Positions 1-11,341 of a stretch of 64,000 nucleotides of DNA are shown here, in pieces. A model generated the notes under the pieces. The model had not been told where the DNA came from. It was given only the letters and a program-made list of their open reading frames with translations, and searched no databases. The DNA lies in the NCBI GenBank assembly GCA_012934845.2, contig WNNJ02000546.1, positions 62,001-126,000 of the forward strand. The letters run 5' to 3'. Numbering within the stretch: position 1 is the first letter of the stretch; the number at the start of each line of letters is the position of its first letter. This DNA comes from Pomphorhynchus laevis. Lineage: Eukaryota > Acanthocephala > Palaeacanthocephala > Echinorhynchida > Pomphorhynchidae. A program made the position numbers and the translations under genes.

Positions 1-18
1 ATGCTGCAATTTGAAATG

Positions 19-144
19 AGCGCAACCCGGTTTATGAAATATCTAGCAACAACAAATTGTCTGATCGAAGAACCATCGAATAGCGCAACCCGGTTTATGA
101 AATATCTAGCAACAACAAATTGTCTGATCGAAGAACCATCGAAT
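19..144. repeat. 63-bp tandem repeat, two identical units
   Basis: Units 19-81 and 82-144 are identical. On the + strand they keep an open frame, so the encoded 21-residue peptide (beginning SATRFMKYLA) is repeated twice inside a 63-codon frame that runs from base 1 to 192 and may be open beyond the window edge. I do not recognise the peptide. It could be a fragment of a repetitive coding exon or of a mobile element. Confidence 0.9.
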
Positions 145-197
145 AAAAGAGAGAACGAAATCAACGAGTCAGAAATTTCGGCAAGATGTTGAGAAAT

Positions 198-297
198 ATG
201 ATCGAAACGACGGAAAGTGGAATATATTTCGGAAAGTGGAATATATATGATCGAAACGACGGAAAGTGGAATATATCGAAACGACAGAAAGTTGAAT
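198..297. repeat. Degenerate short tandem repeat (gaaacgacggaaagtggaat)
   Basis: The phrase gaaacgacggaaagtggaat and shortened versions of it recur at about 203, 230, 253 and 279. It follows the 63-bp repeat directly. No coding content is seen. Confidence 0.8.
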
Positions 298-654
298 TGT
301 CATTTTAGCATCTATTGCCATTAATCAACCAGTACTTTAAGTTATTTTATTCAATATACTAACTGCCAGACTTGCTAACTTTGCTGAACTTATTTGACAA
401 AACGGAATCTACCTTTTTTGAAGGATTCCGAAGTAACTGTTTTTGACTTTTGTTCTTAAACATACTCTATATTGACAAAGATAAGAGAGAAATTCATGGA
501 CAACTAATTAATGAACTTATAGTATAAGCATTTGATCTTTAATTACTAGCGAGTTTTCGACGGCGTTGCCAACACCGATTGAATAAACCATTAAATGAAA
601 TACATCTAGTCCACTTTATCATACTGTTAATATTTTCGTTATTAATATGTTACT

Positions 655-1110
655 TTCATGCTTACGTTCAGAATGGGTTCGTGAAGGTTTATCTTTATGT
701 GAGTGATATCCTAATATTGTCAAAAAATATCGAACATTCAAATTACCTCGAATGATGTTTGTAATTATCGCAACTTCAATAGGTTGGGGTTCCCATCAAT
801 CAACAAGACAAAAATTATCAAGTTTTTTCGTACATTGGGCTTTTGTGCTGATGTTCTCGTGTACGATGAATAACAAATTCATTTCTTGATTTCATGCAAT
901 TACCTTGGTGTCATATTAACCTGTTGTTTGTGGTTCCAGGTACAGTTTCAGTCCAAATCGATTAAACAAACCGGTGAATTTTCCGATTCTCAGAAAGTAG
1001 CAGCTCTTTCATTATGCCTATGATATATTTCTCTACTGTGCTGAACCTATTGTCACTTGAGAAGATCGTTCAGTTCAAAATTTCTAACAATCGGACAGAT
1101 ACAAACTGAT
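655..1110 (+). mobile_element. LINE reverse transcriptase fragment (decayed)
   Basis: Two adjacent stretches in different frames read as non-LTR retrotransposon reverse transcriptase. The first (about 660-750) gives VYLYVSDILILSKNIEHSN, which sits where the YADD catalytic box and following helix of LINE RTs lie, with the acidic motif degraded to YVSD. The second (about 830-965) gives INKTKIIKFFRTLGF and then NYLGVILTCCLWFQ with one stop between, matching the 'iNxxKTKivxF ... YLGv' block downstream of the active site. Frameshifts and stops show it is dead. The clade cannot be fixed from so short a piece. Confidence 0.65.
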
Positions 1111-1419
1111 TTTTCAAAAATGATGAGATGAATATTATCTAAGTTAGGAGTAAGTTATTTACCTCTATAAATCAGTAATTGCTCCTCAACGAGATCCATA
1201 AACGCTTAAAATCTCCTTCCTTAGACTGAGTAATAAAAAATATTAAAATTTTTATTTTTATTTTATGGTTATATATAAAGTAATATAGCTATATATATTA
1301 TAATAAATATTGCATACATAGCATTATACAGGTGGTAGCTGCTCCGATCTGATGCGTATTTTTAAATGTCAACGTGAACATTCTCTGCGAATAAAAGGCA
1401 GACTAAGAAGTTTATACTT
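1111..1419. other. Anonymous AT-rich stretch
   Basis: No gene, RNA or repeat is recognised here. It separates the LINE fragment from the first PLE family B copy. Confidence 0.5.
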
Positions 1420-2995
1420 ATACCTATACCTATATTATAACAATACCTATATTATATAGGACTATACCTATACTAAACTATATCTATATTATATTGGAAT
1501 CCAAAATTACAAAATCCAATAAAACCTAGGTTCATATGTAGTGCTTTTAAATGTACATTAAAACTTCTTTCTGTTTATATAAATAAAATACTTGAAGTAA
1601 TTAACGCACACTTTAAAAAATATTGCAAGGTAATCGAAATTAGTACTCGTATAAAACACTATTTTAGTATTAATTCTACAAAAGAATTCTTAGAACAGAC
1701 AAAAGGAATAAATTTTCAAAATATAAATACACGATTTTAAGTACGCTTTATACAAATCTAGATTTAGTAGATATTAAAGATGCATTAGAAAAATTAATTA
1801 ATCTTATATTCGGAAAAAGATATATATATATATATATATATATGTTATAATAATTATAACGCCTATCTAACAAAAATTAAACCATCAAGTAAATATAAAT
1901 ATATGGATAAAATTAAATTAATAGAATCCTTAAATATTTTGATAAATCAAAATTATTTAAAAGTATTTAGACAAAAGACAAGATAAATAAAAGTTGTTCC
2001 AATAGAAGGTAATAGTAGCCCAACCCCAATTATAGCTGACTTATTTTTAAGCTTTATAGAATATGAATTTGTTCATAACTGTGTAACAAATAAGTCCAAA
2101 TTATATAAAGATGTGAAACATATGTTTCGATATATTGATGATATATGTGTATTTAACTCTAATAATTTTTATTCAATAAGAAAACAAATTTATCCAGGTA
2201 GCCTAATATCTTAATAAAACCAATATTAATGATAAAGAAGGTATATATCTAGATATGAACATTAAATTAACATCAATTAAAACTACTTTTAATTTATATC
2301 GTAAAGATGACATATTTAAATTTACAAGAAACATATTTTTGCATGAGCATTCATGCATAATATATAATATAAAATATAATACATTAAATAATGAAGTTTT
2401 AAGATTTAATTCTTAAATATGTTGTAATGATATTGGCTTTCTAATCATTTAAATAATTTAATAGATACATATTTTAAATTAGGTTACTATAAAAATACTA
2501 TCAAACAGAAAATAGTAAAATATATAAATCAACACAATAATATAAAGAATAAATTTAAATTTATTAGCGGAAAATGTTTATAGTGGATAATAAATAATAA
2601 ACTTTGTATTATAATAAGATACTTTATAATCAAATTTAATCAGAAAAAATACATCATTAGCATGTATTTGGCCCCGCTGCTATGTTGGGTAGAGGAGTTA
2701 GGGGCCGAAACCTGATAGCATAGCAGTTCCTCATGATGACCTCTAATTATAATTATAATTAAATAAAATTAATAATTATTAGTCCTTATTCTTATACATC
2801 GTGTGTTATTTATTAGTCAATTCATAAAAATGACTTTTATTTTAAATTTCAATTTGTTATTTTAACTTGATATAAATTATAGAAAATCTAAAAACAATTA
2901 TTAATTTTATTACTTAATTATTAAATTTTGATTTAGCATTATTATGTTTTGTTTAGTTTAAATACGTAGACTCAGTTAGCTGATTTGATTAACTG
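1420..2995 (+). mobile_element. Penelope-like element, family B, degenerate copy 1
   Basis: Nucleotide sequence matches the better preserved copies at 30.2-31.7 kb. Broken frames give SVYINKILEVINAHFKKYCK, an ARFST/LYTNLDLVDIKDALEKL block, and MFRYIDDICVFNSNNFYS at about 2115-2180, the catalytic box with two Asp. These are RT motifs of the PLE type that pairs a PKLHKNP N-terminal box with a F-R-Y-[IL]-D-D box. Stops, a frameshift near 1735 and an inserted TA run (about 1818-1845) kill the frame. The 3' tail (about 2645-2995) is shared with the 53.7-kb and 32.0-32.3 kb copies, including cgtagactcagttagctgat at the far end. No endonuclease domain is visible. Confidence 0.8.
2670..2726 (+). other. 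Potential H-type pseudoknot in PLE-B 3' tail
   Basis: GGCCCC (2670-2675) can pair with GGGGCC (2701-2706), and CTGCTATG (2677-2684) with CATAGCAG (2719-2726). The two helices interleave, so together they would form a pseudoknot, followed by GAAAC inside the second loop. The related tail at 53.76-53.83 kb keeps ctgctatg and gccgaaac but not the complementarity, so function is uncertain. Confidence 0.45.
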
Positions 2996-3890
2996 TTCTT
3001 TGTGGCCATTCGTTTAAAGATTTTTCTTCTATATTGTATATTGAATTTTATGAAACTATATTTTTTCAATTCTTATCAGTTGTAGCTCGTTAACCCCATC
3101 TCAGAAAGATGGAAATGTGAGTAATCAAAATACTAGATAATTATAAATTATTAGATAAAAATAACTGATGCTGATTTGCTTTTAAACTTTGGAATTCAGG
3201 ATCAGGATCAGAAAGCACAAATTAAGTCGCTATAACATAAGAAAAATAAAATCTTATTTAATAAGATGGCCAATTACTATAAATAAAATACAAGAAACTT
3301 TTCTTTGTTTTTGATGATGTTGTTTCAAAATTAAAAATAAAAATAGTTTTATAGAACCCTCTTAAAACATTTCAAATATAAAATGGATCAACATCAATTA
3401 TTTTTAAAGTTATCATCAGTTATTTTTAAGAAAGTGCTTGGTTTTGCTTATTCTTGCTTTTTCTCTTTATTGTTTGTTTGTCTTGCTTTAAAATTCCAAA
3501 TTAAGGCAATAAATTAAAACCAGTAATTTCAGCGATTGGCTAAAAAAACTAATTACAACTGATAAAAATTACAAAAATATAAAATTAAATTTGAGCTGAT
3601 ACTTTAGAATCCGATAAGATTAAGTAAAAACTTTGTGTTATCAGGTATCAGCTGAGTTCACCAGGGCCAAAATAACTAAAAGGCAAATATACACTAATAA
3701 TGCATTATTATAATAAGAAATAAATAATTATCGTCTATTTGTCAAACGGTCACGTAGTGCTCTAGTACATTTCACTGTATTAAAATTACGAATTCAGAAT
3801 TACGACAGCATATACATAGTCAGAATTATGACAGCTAGCCGAAATCCTCTCTGGACTCATTTATATATTTTAATAGACCTTTTTTATATT
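2996..3890. other. Anonymous AT-rich stretch
   Basis: No coding frame, RNA or clear repeat is supported between the PLE-B tail and the foldback element. Confidence 0.5.
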
Positions 3891-4425
<535 letters not shown>

Positions 4426-4448
4426 ACTTCAATATGTCACTTCAATAT

Positions 4449-4960
4449 GTCTAGAAGTGACATGGTGACTGAAAGTCGTGAATCGAAGTCCAGTCTATCA
4501 AGCAACACCATTATTATAAATGCCGTATTTCGTAAGAAATCCTGGACCGTTGTCTACTCAGCACATTCGTGCATTACTATTATACCTGCCGTATCCATTA
4601 AGGATCCAACGAGTGCAGCGACAATTCAGCAACAACCTCTGCCTAGTGTTTAAGGATGGTCCGCACAGCAATTCGATCTGGTTGAGAGCGAAAGCCTCAG
4701 ACATTAAAGCAGTGTCGGAAACGCCTTTATTCACAATGTCACACAGGCAACCGAAACGACCAGTGTGTACCTCATTATACTGATGAGTGTTGCCGGGTAC
4801 TCATCATTTCGATGCTGAAGTGGTCGTCTAGAAGTGACATGGTGACTGAAAGTCGTGAATCGAAGTCCAGTCTATCAAGCAACACCATTATTATAAATGC
4901 CGTATTTCGTAAGAAATCCTGGACCATTGTCTACTCAGCACATTCGTGCATTACTATTGT
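4449..4960 (+). repeat. 377-bp unit in partial tandem; candidate PLE pseudo-LTR
   Basis: The sequence starting gtctagaagtgacatggtga at 4449 restarts at 4826, giving a period of 377 bp; the second copy stops near 4960. The same unit, with a 380-bp period and the same truncated second copy, lies at 49407-49840, and a fragment is at 7318-7403. At both complete loci a PLE family A body follows on the + strand. PLEs are known to carry tandem pseudo-LTRs, so this reading is plausible but inferred. The unit contains ggcaac-cgaaac near 4752 and ctgatgag-tgttgcc near 4780, halves that resemble a hammerhead core in an unusual order. Confidence 0.8.
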
Positions 4961-5229
4961 ATATATTTGAAACTTCTTTTATATATTTGTAAACTAATAG
5001 AACCTGTAAAAAAGGAAATTTATTTTCTTATCGACGTCTTTCTCAACAAATTGCCGCTTACAAAATCTATAACACAAAAGTTGTCAACACAAAACAAATG
5101 TTCATAGTTAAAAATATCAAATATAATTTCAATTTATGCTCTTTGTTTACTTGTTGATCATTCATTAGCTGACCATCCAATAATGTCCTTTCATTTTAAA
5201 TTATCTTTGATATTTACTTCTAAAATTAT

Positions 5230-6070
5230 AGTCTGAGAACTCGCACAAGAACGTAAAAATTGCAGTATTGAGTCAAATTATATAACTGCATGTATCCAAA
5301 ATAAGAATGTCGATGACAAATTCTTTATATGGGATCACAGTAATGAGAAGCTCATAGACTTCTTGTCGGAATTGTAAAAGTGAGTTGAATTTCCAAGAAC
5401 TATAAGTTGTATCGATAAAATACAATATTTGAATATTTACAATGATGAAAACAGCAATTACTAGACAACATTATATAGAAAGTTTGCTTGAGTGTTCATA
5501 TATACAGGCAATGATCTGCCATGAGCCACGAATAAAATGAATGCTTATCCGAAACGAATTGTTCCGTGCTCGAAAAATATGCTCAACGGATCATAATTAT
5601 CAAAAGTGGAACTGTTAAACGTACAATTGAAAAAACGTGGATATCCACAGACAAATAAGAACTCAGATCAATCACGTGAAGAACAGCAAAAGTTTAAAAT
5701 TAATAGAGAAAAAGAATACAAAGAACTGAATGTAATATTCGAATACCATAATGCTCTGCACAGAATACAAAAAGATAGAAATACATTGCTAATAAATCTT
5801 CCTCATTATATAATACCATTAGTAAGATTCAGGACTGTACGTAACATTAACACAATCTAATGTGAATACTACAAATGGAGTGTAAATAAGAAGAGAATGC
5901 AACGATACACAATGTAAATGTTGTCTTGATATGGACGACGGCAGCCAATTTATCAGTAAAATTACTGGCTTGCGCTAATAACAAACGATACATTGGCGAA
6001 TCGGTGCGCCAAATGAATCAGCATGCAAACAACAGAAGAATAGAATTAAATGTCCGCTTATCTGTCAGCT
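5230..6070 (+). mobile_element. Penelope-like element, family A, C-terminal RT to GIY-YIG fragment
   Basis: Broken frames read in PLE order. About 5330-5420 gives NEKLIDFLSEL and then VEFPRTI; about 5440-5580 resembles the LDIxIY...TTLYRK...hP..K block that follows the RT fingers/palm; 5606-5860 gives the open segment with LLNVQLKKRGYPQ and HNALHRIQKDRNTLLI, the linker before the endonuclease. About 5950-6050 gives LLACANNKRYIGESVRQMNQ, corresponding to the Cys/Tyr-Ile-Gly part of a GIY-YIG nuclease. Multiple stops show it is inactive. Confidence 0.75.
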
Positions 6071-6379
6071 TCATGTTGTTAAGATCAAAGGCTGAGTTAG
6101 TTATTATATATATTGCCGCGTTACTGCTTGGCAGTGCCTCACTGTAATCACTGAATTGATACTTATAGCTTTTGTTTTTGACAACAAAAGAGCTGATGTA
6201 AGGATTAGAAAGGCAGCAATAATGAGTTTGTTACGCACTTGTGCGAGTTTCCAGACCATATAAGCATAAATTGAAATTATTTTTGATATTTTTAAAAATG
6301 AACATTTGTTTTGTGTTGACAACTTTTGTGTTTAGATTTTGTAAACTAATTATTGAATACGTAGTGACTTTGAATATTG

Positions 6380-6480
6380 CGATAATAATTCGGTTCTATT
6401 TCTTGGTCTGATGAAGATATAGAATGCTGCCTGGTGTTTATGCCTCCTCATGAGGAAAACATAGTGATTTATTTATGAGT
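6380..6480 (+). other. PLE-A 3'-tail-like sequence
   Basis: The phrase ggaaaacatag with a preceding CCTCATGAGG palindrome (about 6447) is shared in diverged form with about 10970-11000, after the other PLE-A copy. It is probably the 3' untranslated part of family A. Confidence 0.35.
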
Positions 6481-6506
6481 ACATTTGTGGGTGTCCGATT
6501 TCGTAA

Positions 6507-6541
6507 GTTAACCGCTAGTTTGAAAGCAACTAGCGGTTAAC
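6507..6541. repeat. Perfect 14-bp hairpin
   Basis: GTTAACCGCTAGTT (6507-6520) and AACTAGCGGTTAAC (6528-6541) are exact reverse complements with a 7-nt loop. It sits just upstream of the PLE-A N-terminal coding remnant. Confidence 0.9.
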
Positions 6542-6559
6542 CTTGACTTAGTTGAAAAT

Positions 6560-7140
6560 CAATTTGACATGAAAATAAAGATGTATTGGCAGAAGGCACA
6601 AAAAGACTACATCCGCAGACTAAAATGCTACTTGACTATTACGCTCATGTACATGGTATTCACGAACGACAACGACGAAAAATCATATAAAATTCACGTT
6701 ATGAAGAAAATTAATAAATTGAGACGACTACACATTTTTATTGATGAGTGCGAATTCAAAGCATAAAATATCATCCTAATCAAAGGTTTAAATAAATACC
6801 GATATTCACAAAGTCGAAACAATAAATCGGCACGACAATTAGACAATGAGATAGTAATTGATTACAATAAACACCTAAGTTACTTTGATTCATTGTGAAG
6901 AAATTGAGAAATCATCCCATAATGAACTTTCAAAACCGGAGATAATATCATTGAACCTAGGATTTGACTTTGCGACAATTCCAATTTAGCCGAAAATATC
7001 GGCATAACAGCAAAGAATTATTTTAATGAAATTGAAAATGAAGAAAACAGAAAACGACACAAATGTGTTCTATAAGCGGCTATTCAAAAAGTTCATCTCA
7101 ATAGAGCCTATAAAACATACCTCAAATAATATTTGAGATG
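6560..7140 (+). mobile_element. Penelope-like element, family A, N-terminal coding remnant
   Basis: A 65-codon open stretch at 6569-6766 is basic and lysine-rich. It is followed by broken frames around 6940-7110 that give LGFDFATIPI and KNYFNEIENEENRKRHKC, resembling the 'lnLGxkFaxxP ... iixxlE' segment upstream of PLE reverse transcriptases. Probably the 5' part of the element whose RT and nuclease lie at 8.1-10.7 kb. Confidence 0.5.
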
Positions 7141-7317
7141 GTTTATAAAATTTAAAACATAAATAATGGTGTAACCCAATTAGGTAAAACGATATATACA
7201 TAATCGTTTCATTGTTTAATTTCGTTTTTGTTTATTTGTCTTTTCGTATTTTTCTTAGCAATTTCCTATTTTTAGGATTCAATAAATCCTCTTTCTTTAA
7301 ATTCGTTCACAAATTAT

Positions 7318-7403
7318 TTACAATGTCACGCAGGCAACCGAAACGACCAGTGGGTACTTCATTCTACTGATGTGTGTTGCCTGGTAATCCATCGAAAATA
7401 TGC
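7318..7403 (+). repeat. Fragment of the 377-380 bp unit
   Basis: The block caatgtcacgcaggcaaccg continuing to about 7403 matches 4736-4812 and 49697-49775, retaining ggcaaccgaaacgaccagtg and a ctgatg core. It is embedded between two pieces of the PLE-A copy. Confidence 0.75.
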
Positions 7404-8099
7404 TAAAATCAACTAATGACCAATACAGGTAACGGAATAAATGTTGAGCATCATTTCGTATGGCGCGACAAGAGACCACCCTATTGATTCTAATAAGATT
7501 TTTACGCACATTTTATTTTCATTTTAACTTTTGACATTGTTTTCAGTTTTAACATTCTTAGCTTGTATTTTGGATTGAAAAAGTTTAAATAAACGAAACG
7601 TTTTAAATATCTTTGATTTCGTGCCAGTGAAGAACACCAACCTTTTTGGTTATACAATAATATTAAGTACTTCAATGGATGTCCCGGCAGACAGTGTAAA
7701 CTCGGGTTTGTGTTATATATAATAGGGACCTTAAAAAGTTTGAGATCTAAATATTCATACAATTTTTGAAGAAGTCGCAAGGCGAAACGTAAATTGGAGA
7801 ATTAATCTTTGTTTTTTATTGGTAGATACCAATAATCATATTTGGTATATATAAAGTATCAATAGGGTTATTTGAACCACAGTTTGGGATCCTTATTTTA
7901 TATATAGGAAGTATCAATAGGGTTATTTGAACCACAGCTTGGGATCCTTGTTTCTGTCGGATTCATAAATATATCAAAATTGGTAGGTATATAAAATTTA
8001 ACCAAGCTTTCTCTTGCAATCTATTTAAAAACGTTTTCGAGTTACCCCTTTGTCAGTAGCACAATACAATATTTTATATATAATTGCAGACTAAATTTT
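7404..8099. other. No gene recognised; short direct duplication at 7850-7950
   Basis: The only structure I see is a direct repeat: agtatcaatagggttatttg and its following bases, ending gggatcctt, occur at about 7856 and 7909 (period about 53 bp). Confidence 0.6.
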
Positions 8100-8575
8100 A
8101 TCAACTCTCCCAGAAGTATGACTAATAGGACGTATGAAAACATCGCAAATTTAAATGAAAGACAAATTATTAAAAGTAGTGGTAAAAAATGATGAAATAC
8201 AACGATATATCGGCATGATACCAGACACGAACAACAAACCGAATTTAAACAATAGTGAAATACAAGCTATTCACGATCTCAGCAACATGACTGATATAGT
8301 CTTACAAAAAGCCTATCAAGAAGGTATAATGGTCATATGGGATAAAAAATACTATTTAATTGAAGGAAAGAGGCAACTAAACACAGACACATAACAACAT
8401 CACAATGCAAGAGCATCTAAGCATTTAAACAAAGTAAGCACAGTCATTAAACGGATGCTTAAAAAGATTAAGTCAAAAAAGTTCTGATACAACAACATCG
8501 TTCTGGAAAAATGTATCTTGTACCAGAAATAAATATAGGTACTTGACCCCGTCCAAGAAGACGATCATAAACATT
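8100..8575 (+). mobile_element. Penelope-like element, family A, RT N-terminal part
   Basis: The open stretch 8155-8394 contains NNSEIQAIHDLSNMTDIVLQ, GIMVIWDKKYYLIEGKRQL. This corresponds to the conserved PLE segment 'LxxDxxIVILxADKGxxxVVMDKxDY', diverged. The reading continues brokenly to about 8570, where an antisense LINE takes over. The homologous body resumes at about 9340. Confidence 0.65.
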
Positions 8576-8580
8576 ATTAG

Positions 8581-9335
8581 CTAATTAGGGTATTCCAGTG
8601 GTAGTGTTGAATGGCGGCATTGTTCACGTATCCATTTGTAGCATCGTGATTTAAACGTTCTAAAACTGGGGGCTTCAACGACTTTCTCAGGCAACGAATT
8701 CCACATGTTAATTCCTCTCCTCGAGAGTCTATACACTTTTGGTAATCTGCCAAATCTAAATTTATACAAGACTCTGCTATGTCCCCGCAACTGATCTACC
8801 CGCCTAGTGATTACATCGGTGGGATAACCTACCACATCATTCGACATATGCCATAGACATAGCATTTCCAAGGATATGAACCTCTCACGTACCGACAACA
8901 TCCCAATACGACTTAGACGTACATAATAATAGTCAATATCACTTAAGCCAATACAGAGCCTTGATCCGCGCCTTAGAATATACTTTAGGTCTAATAGTTC
9001 TTGCTTAATGACAGGGAAACAAGCCTGAATGCAGTAATCCAAGTGTGACCTGACGATGGAGGTGAATAACCTCTTGAACATATGACAACTTAACCTGAGT
9101 AATGCCCTTTTAATACAATATAACGCTTTAGTAGCTTTACCTAGAAAGTCGTTGTTCAACTTTGTTTTCTAGAATCGATGGGCAATAATCCCTAAATCCT
9201 TATGATGAAACACTTCCTTTAAGACAATATCTCCAATATAGTATTTTAGAGTTTCAATCGGGCGACCTAGTTGCATAAGGACACATTTATCAACATTCAA
9301 CCGTTGCACAAGAAATTAGATCCTATCCTCTCTAA
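8581..9335 (-). mobile_element. LINE (CR1/L2/Jockey-type) 3' fragment inserted in PLE-A
   Basis: The 192-codon open frame 8581-9159 reads as the C-terminal third of a LINE polyprotein: FTSIVRSHLDYCIQACFPVI, then LRRGSRLCIGL, RIGMLSVRERFISLEML, and a terminal WNSLPEKVVEAPSFRTFK. Upstream, across a stop, bases 9160-9300 give NVDKCVLMQLG and YYIGDIVLKEVFHHKDLGII, the post-YADD 'N..KC..M..G...Y.LgGxxLxxvxxxkDLGv' block. The 5' end is truncated. The PLE reading frame on the opposite strand is interrupted between about 8570 and 9340, so this is a nested insertion, or insertion plus deletion. Confidence 0.85.
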
Positions 9336-9339
9336 TAAA

Positions 9340-10735
9340 CCATCGTACATTGCAAGCACTGAGGAATAGATGAATAAATTTGAACCACTAAAAAAGTATA
9401 TTCCTGAAGATGAAATAGTTTTCACGATGGACATATAGTCTTTATATACAAGCATCAAACTTGATAATGGTATTGAAGCAATTCAGAAAACACTAATCGA
9501 TAACATAAGAATTATTGAACTCGTTCTAAAGTCAAGTACGTTTGTATCACCAACAAATAGGTACAGCAATGGGATGGCCCCAGTATTTGCTAGACTCTAT
9601 GTAGCTCACAGAAGAACTATTGCTTAAGACATATGTAAATAAACCGTTAGTATGATGGCGGTACATAGATGATATCTTCATCGTATGGACGCATGGCATG
9701 GAAAATCTCGAACAATTTATTACAACGTCGAATACCGCAAGTGAACTAAAATTCACACGTGCAATTAATGAAGGAGTTAGAATTCTAGACGTAGAAATGT
9801 TCAAAGATGACGGTAACAACTGGCAAACAACTGTACACCGCAAATTTGAGGGCAATAGAGCTCTACTCTATGACCGAAGGTGTATGCCAAATAAAGTAAA
9901 ACGGTTGATTATAAAAATGAAGTAATACGCATAAAAAGATATGCCAAACGACTAGCGAATACACTACAAATATGCACAAACTGATTAGATAATTTAAAGA
10001 ACGAGGATACAGAATGAAACAAATTCAAAGACAAATACAACAAGTAGACAGTATCTCGGGAGAAATTTTTTTGAAGAAGAAAACAAAAGAAAACGCAAAC
10101 TAAAGCAAGTTTTATGCACAATTCACATATCATCCAGCACTTGACAGATTACAAAATGATGTTGCAAAGACATTGAACCATCTCGATAATACTAACAGTA
10201 AATACATAAATACGCCACAAATAGCTTTCAAAAAAGAGAAAACTATTCTTAAGATAATTAACTCTAATCAACAGTATCAATAAGGTGAAAGCAAACCGTG
10301 CAATGATAAGAAGTGCAAGTGCTGTAAGGAAATGGAGGTATGCAATAAGTTTCATAATCCAAAAGCCGAAAAAACCTATAAGATACGAAGTAATTTTAAC
10401 TGCAAAAGTAAAGGTGTAGTTTACGCGTGTGAATGCATTCAATGTTCAGCAACCTATGTTGGTCAAATAGGCGGACAGATGAACATTCGGGCTCTTTCCA
10501 GACGATCGGTGCTCATAAACGACTAAAGAACGATGGGGTAGCACTACACTGCATTGAATTTTCAGAACATCAGATGAAAACTATTATTCTTGACGGAAAC
10601 ATGAACGATACGGAAAAGCGAAGACGAAAAGCTGACCTATTTTGGATAGGTCAGCTAATGGCAGATAAACAACTCAACACAGAACATATATACCATTTAC
10701 CCCAACAAAAAGAAAATTTTTAAACTCACATAGAA
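9340..10735 (+). mobile_element. Penelope-like element, family A, RT palm and GIY-YIG endonuclease
   Basis: In order: EIVFTMDI-stop-SLYTSIKLDNG (about 9415-9475; RT motif with the first catalytic Asp), a GTAMG-W-P block at about 9560-9575 (motif B), WWRYIDDIFIVWTHGMENLE at about 9655-9715 (YxDD active site), then the open stretch 9698-9925 with ELKFTRAINEGVRILDVEMF and TTVHRKFEGN (thumb). Near 10370-10500 the frame gives VVYACECIQCSATYVGQ, the Cys-rich GIY-YIG start, and after a +1 shift 10530-10720 gives HKRLKNDGVALHCIEFSEHQ and RRRKADLFWIGQL, the C-terminal part of the nuclease. At least four stops or frameshifts make it inactive. Confidence 0.85.
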
Positions 10736-11069
10736 GTGTTTTGAAATCGTAGCTAAAGAATGGTTATCCGAAAGCTTTGAAATAAATTGGATTCATTACA
10801 TATAATGAACATATATATAATAAATTGGGTTAATTATATACAGAATTTAGATATAATTATGAGCAACGCTCGTAAGTTGCTGGCCTGGATTAGTTAGTAC
10901 TCAATGGATCATTTTAATATCATTTTATGTATATATTATATAACAGCATTCATATATATGTTTGCCTTGTGGGGAAAACATAGCGATATATATATTGTAT
11001 ATTTCCATATTTAAACCGGTATATATACGGCTTTAAATATGAGCTTAATCATATATATGATTAGGTTCA
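10736..11069. other. PLE-A 3' tail and AT-rich sequence with palindromes
   Basis: No coding content. Contains a perfect 18-bp palindrome (taatcatatatatgatta, about 11047-11064) and a ggaaaacatag motif shared with about 6450. Confidence 0.5.
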
Positions 11070-11155
11070 TAGAATAGTTGCTAGGTCACACAAAGTGACC
11101 TTCGCTTTGAAAACCAGATACAGAATCCTTCCTTCATGATATCCAATTCCATACA
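11070..11155. repeat. Solitary arm of the 3.9-kb foldback family
   Basis: gaatagttgctaggtcacac, tgaccttcgctttgaaaacc and ccttcatgatatccaatt match the arms at 3960-4020 and 4150-4220. No partner arm is present nearby. Confidence 0.75.
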
Positions 11156-11272
11156 CCCTGACTACTAGCGACACCATCGCCACAGCCGTTTTCGTTTTGC
11201 CCGCTTTCTGCCTCATATTGAAAGCCCGAGCTCATCATAAGCTTACTACCAACTTTTTTCTTTTCGAAATTT

Positions 11273-11341
11273 GATTCATCTAAGATTCGAACTGTCGCTC
11301 TTCGTACTTGGCTTGCACTTTTGACTGCTAGGCTACGAATC
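11273..11341 (-). ncRNA. tRNA-like sequence, probable SINE head
   Basis: On the minus strand a 69-nt segment begins GATTCGT and ends ATGAATC, which pair as a 7-bp acceptor-like stem with one G-T. It carries an A-box-like TAGCCTAGCAG and a B-box GTTCGAATC at tRNA-like spacing. The T stem is mostly unpaired and no convincing anticodon arm forms, so it is not a working tRNA. A tRNA-derived SINE or tRNA pseudogene is the best reading. Confidence 0.45.

Noticed and set aside
11273-11341. Functional tRNA gene
   Set aside because: A and B boxes and an acceptor-like stem are present, but the T stem does not pair and no anticodon arm forms; kept only as a tRNA-like SINE head.
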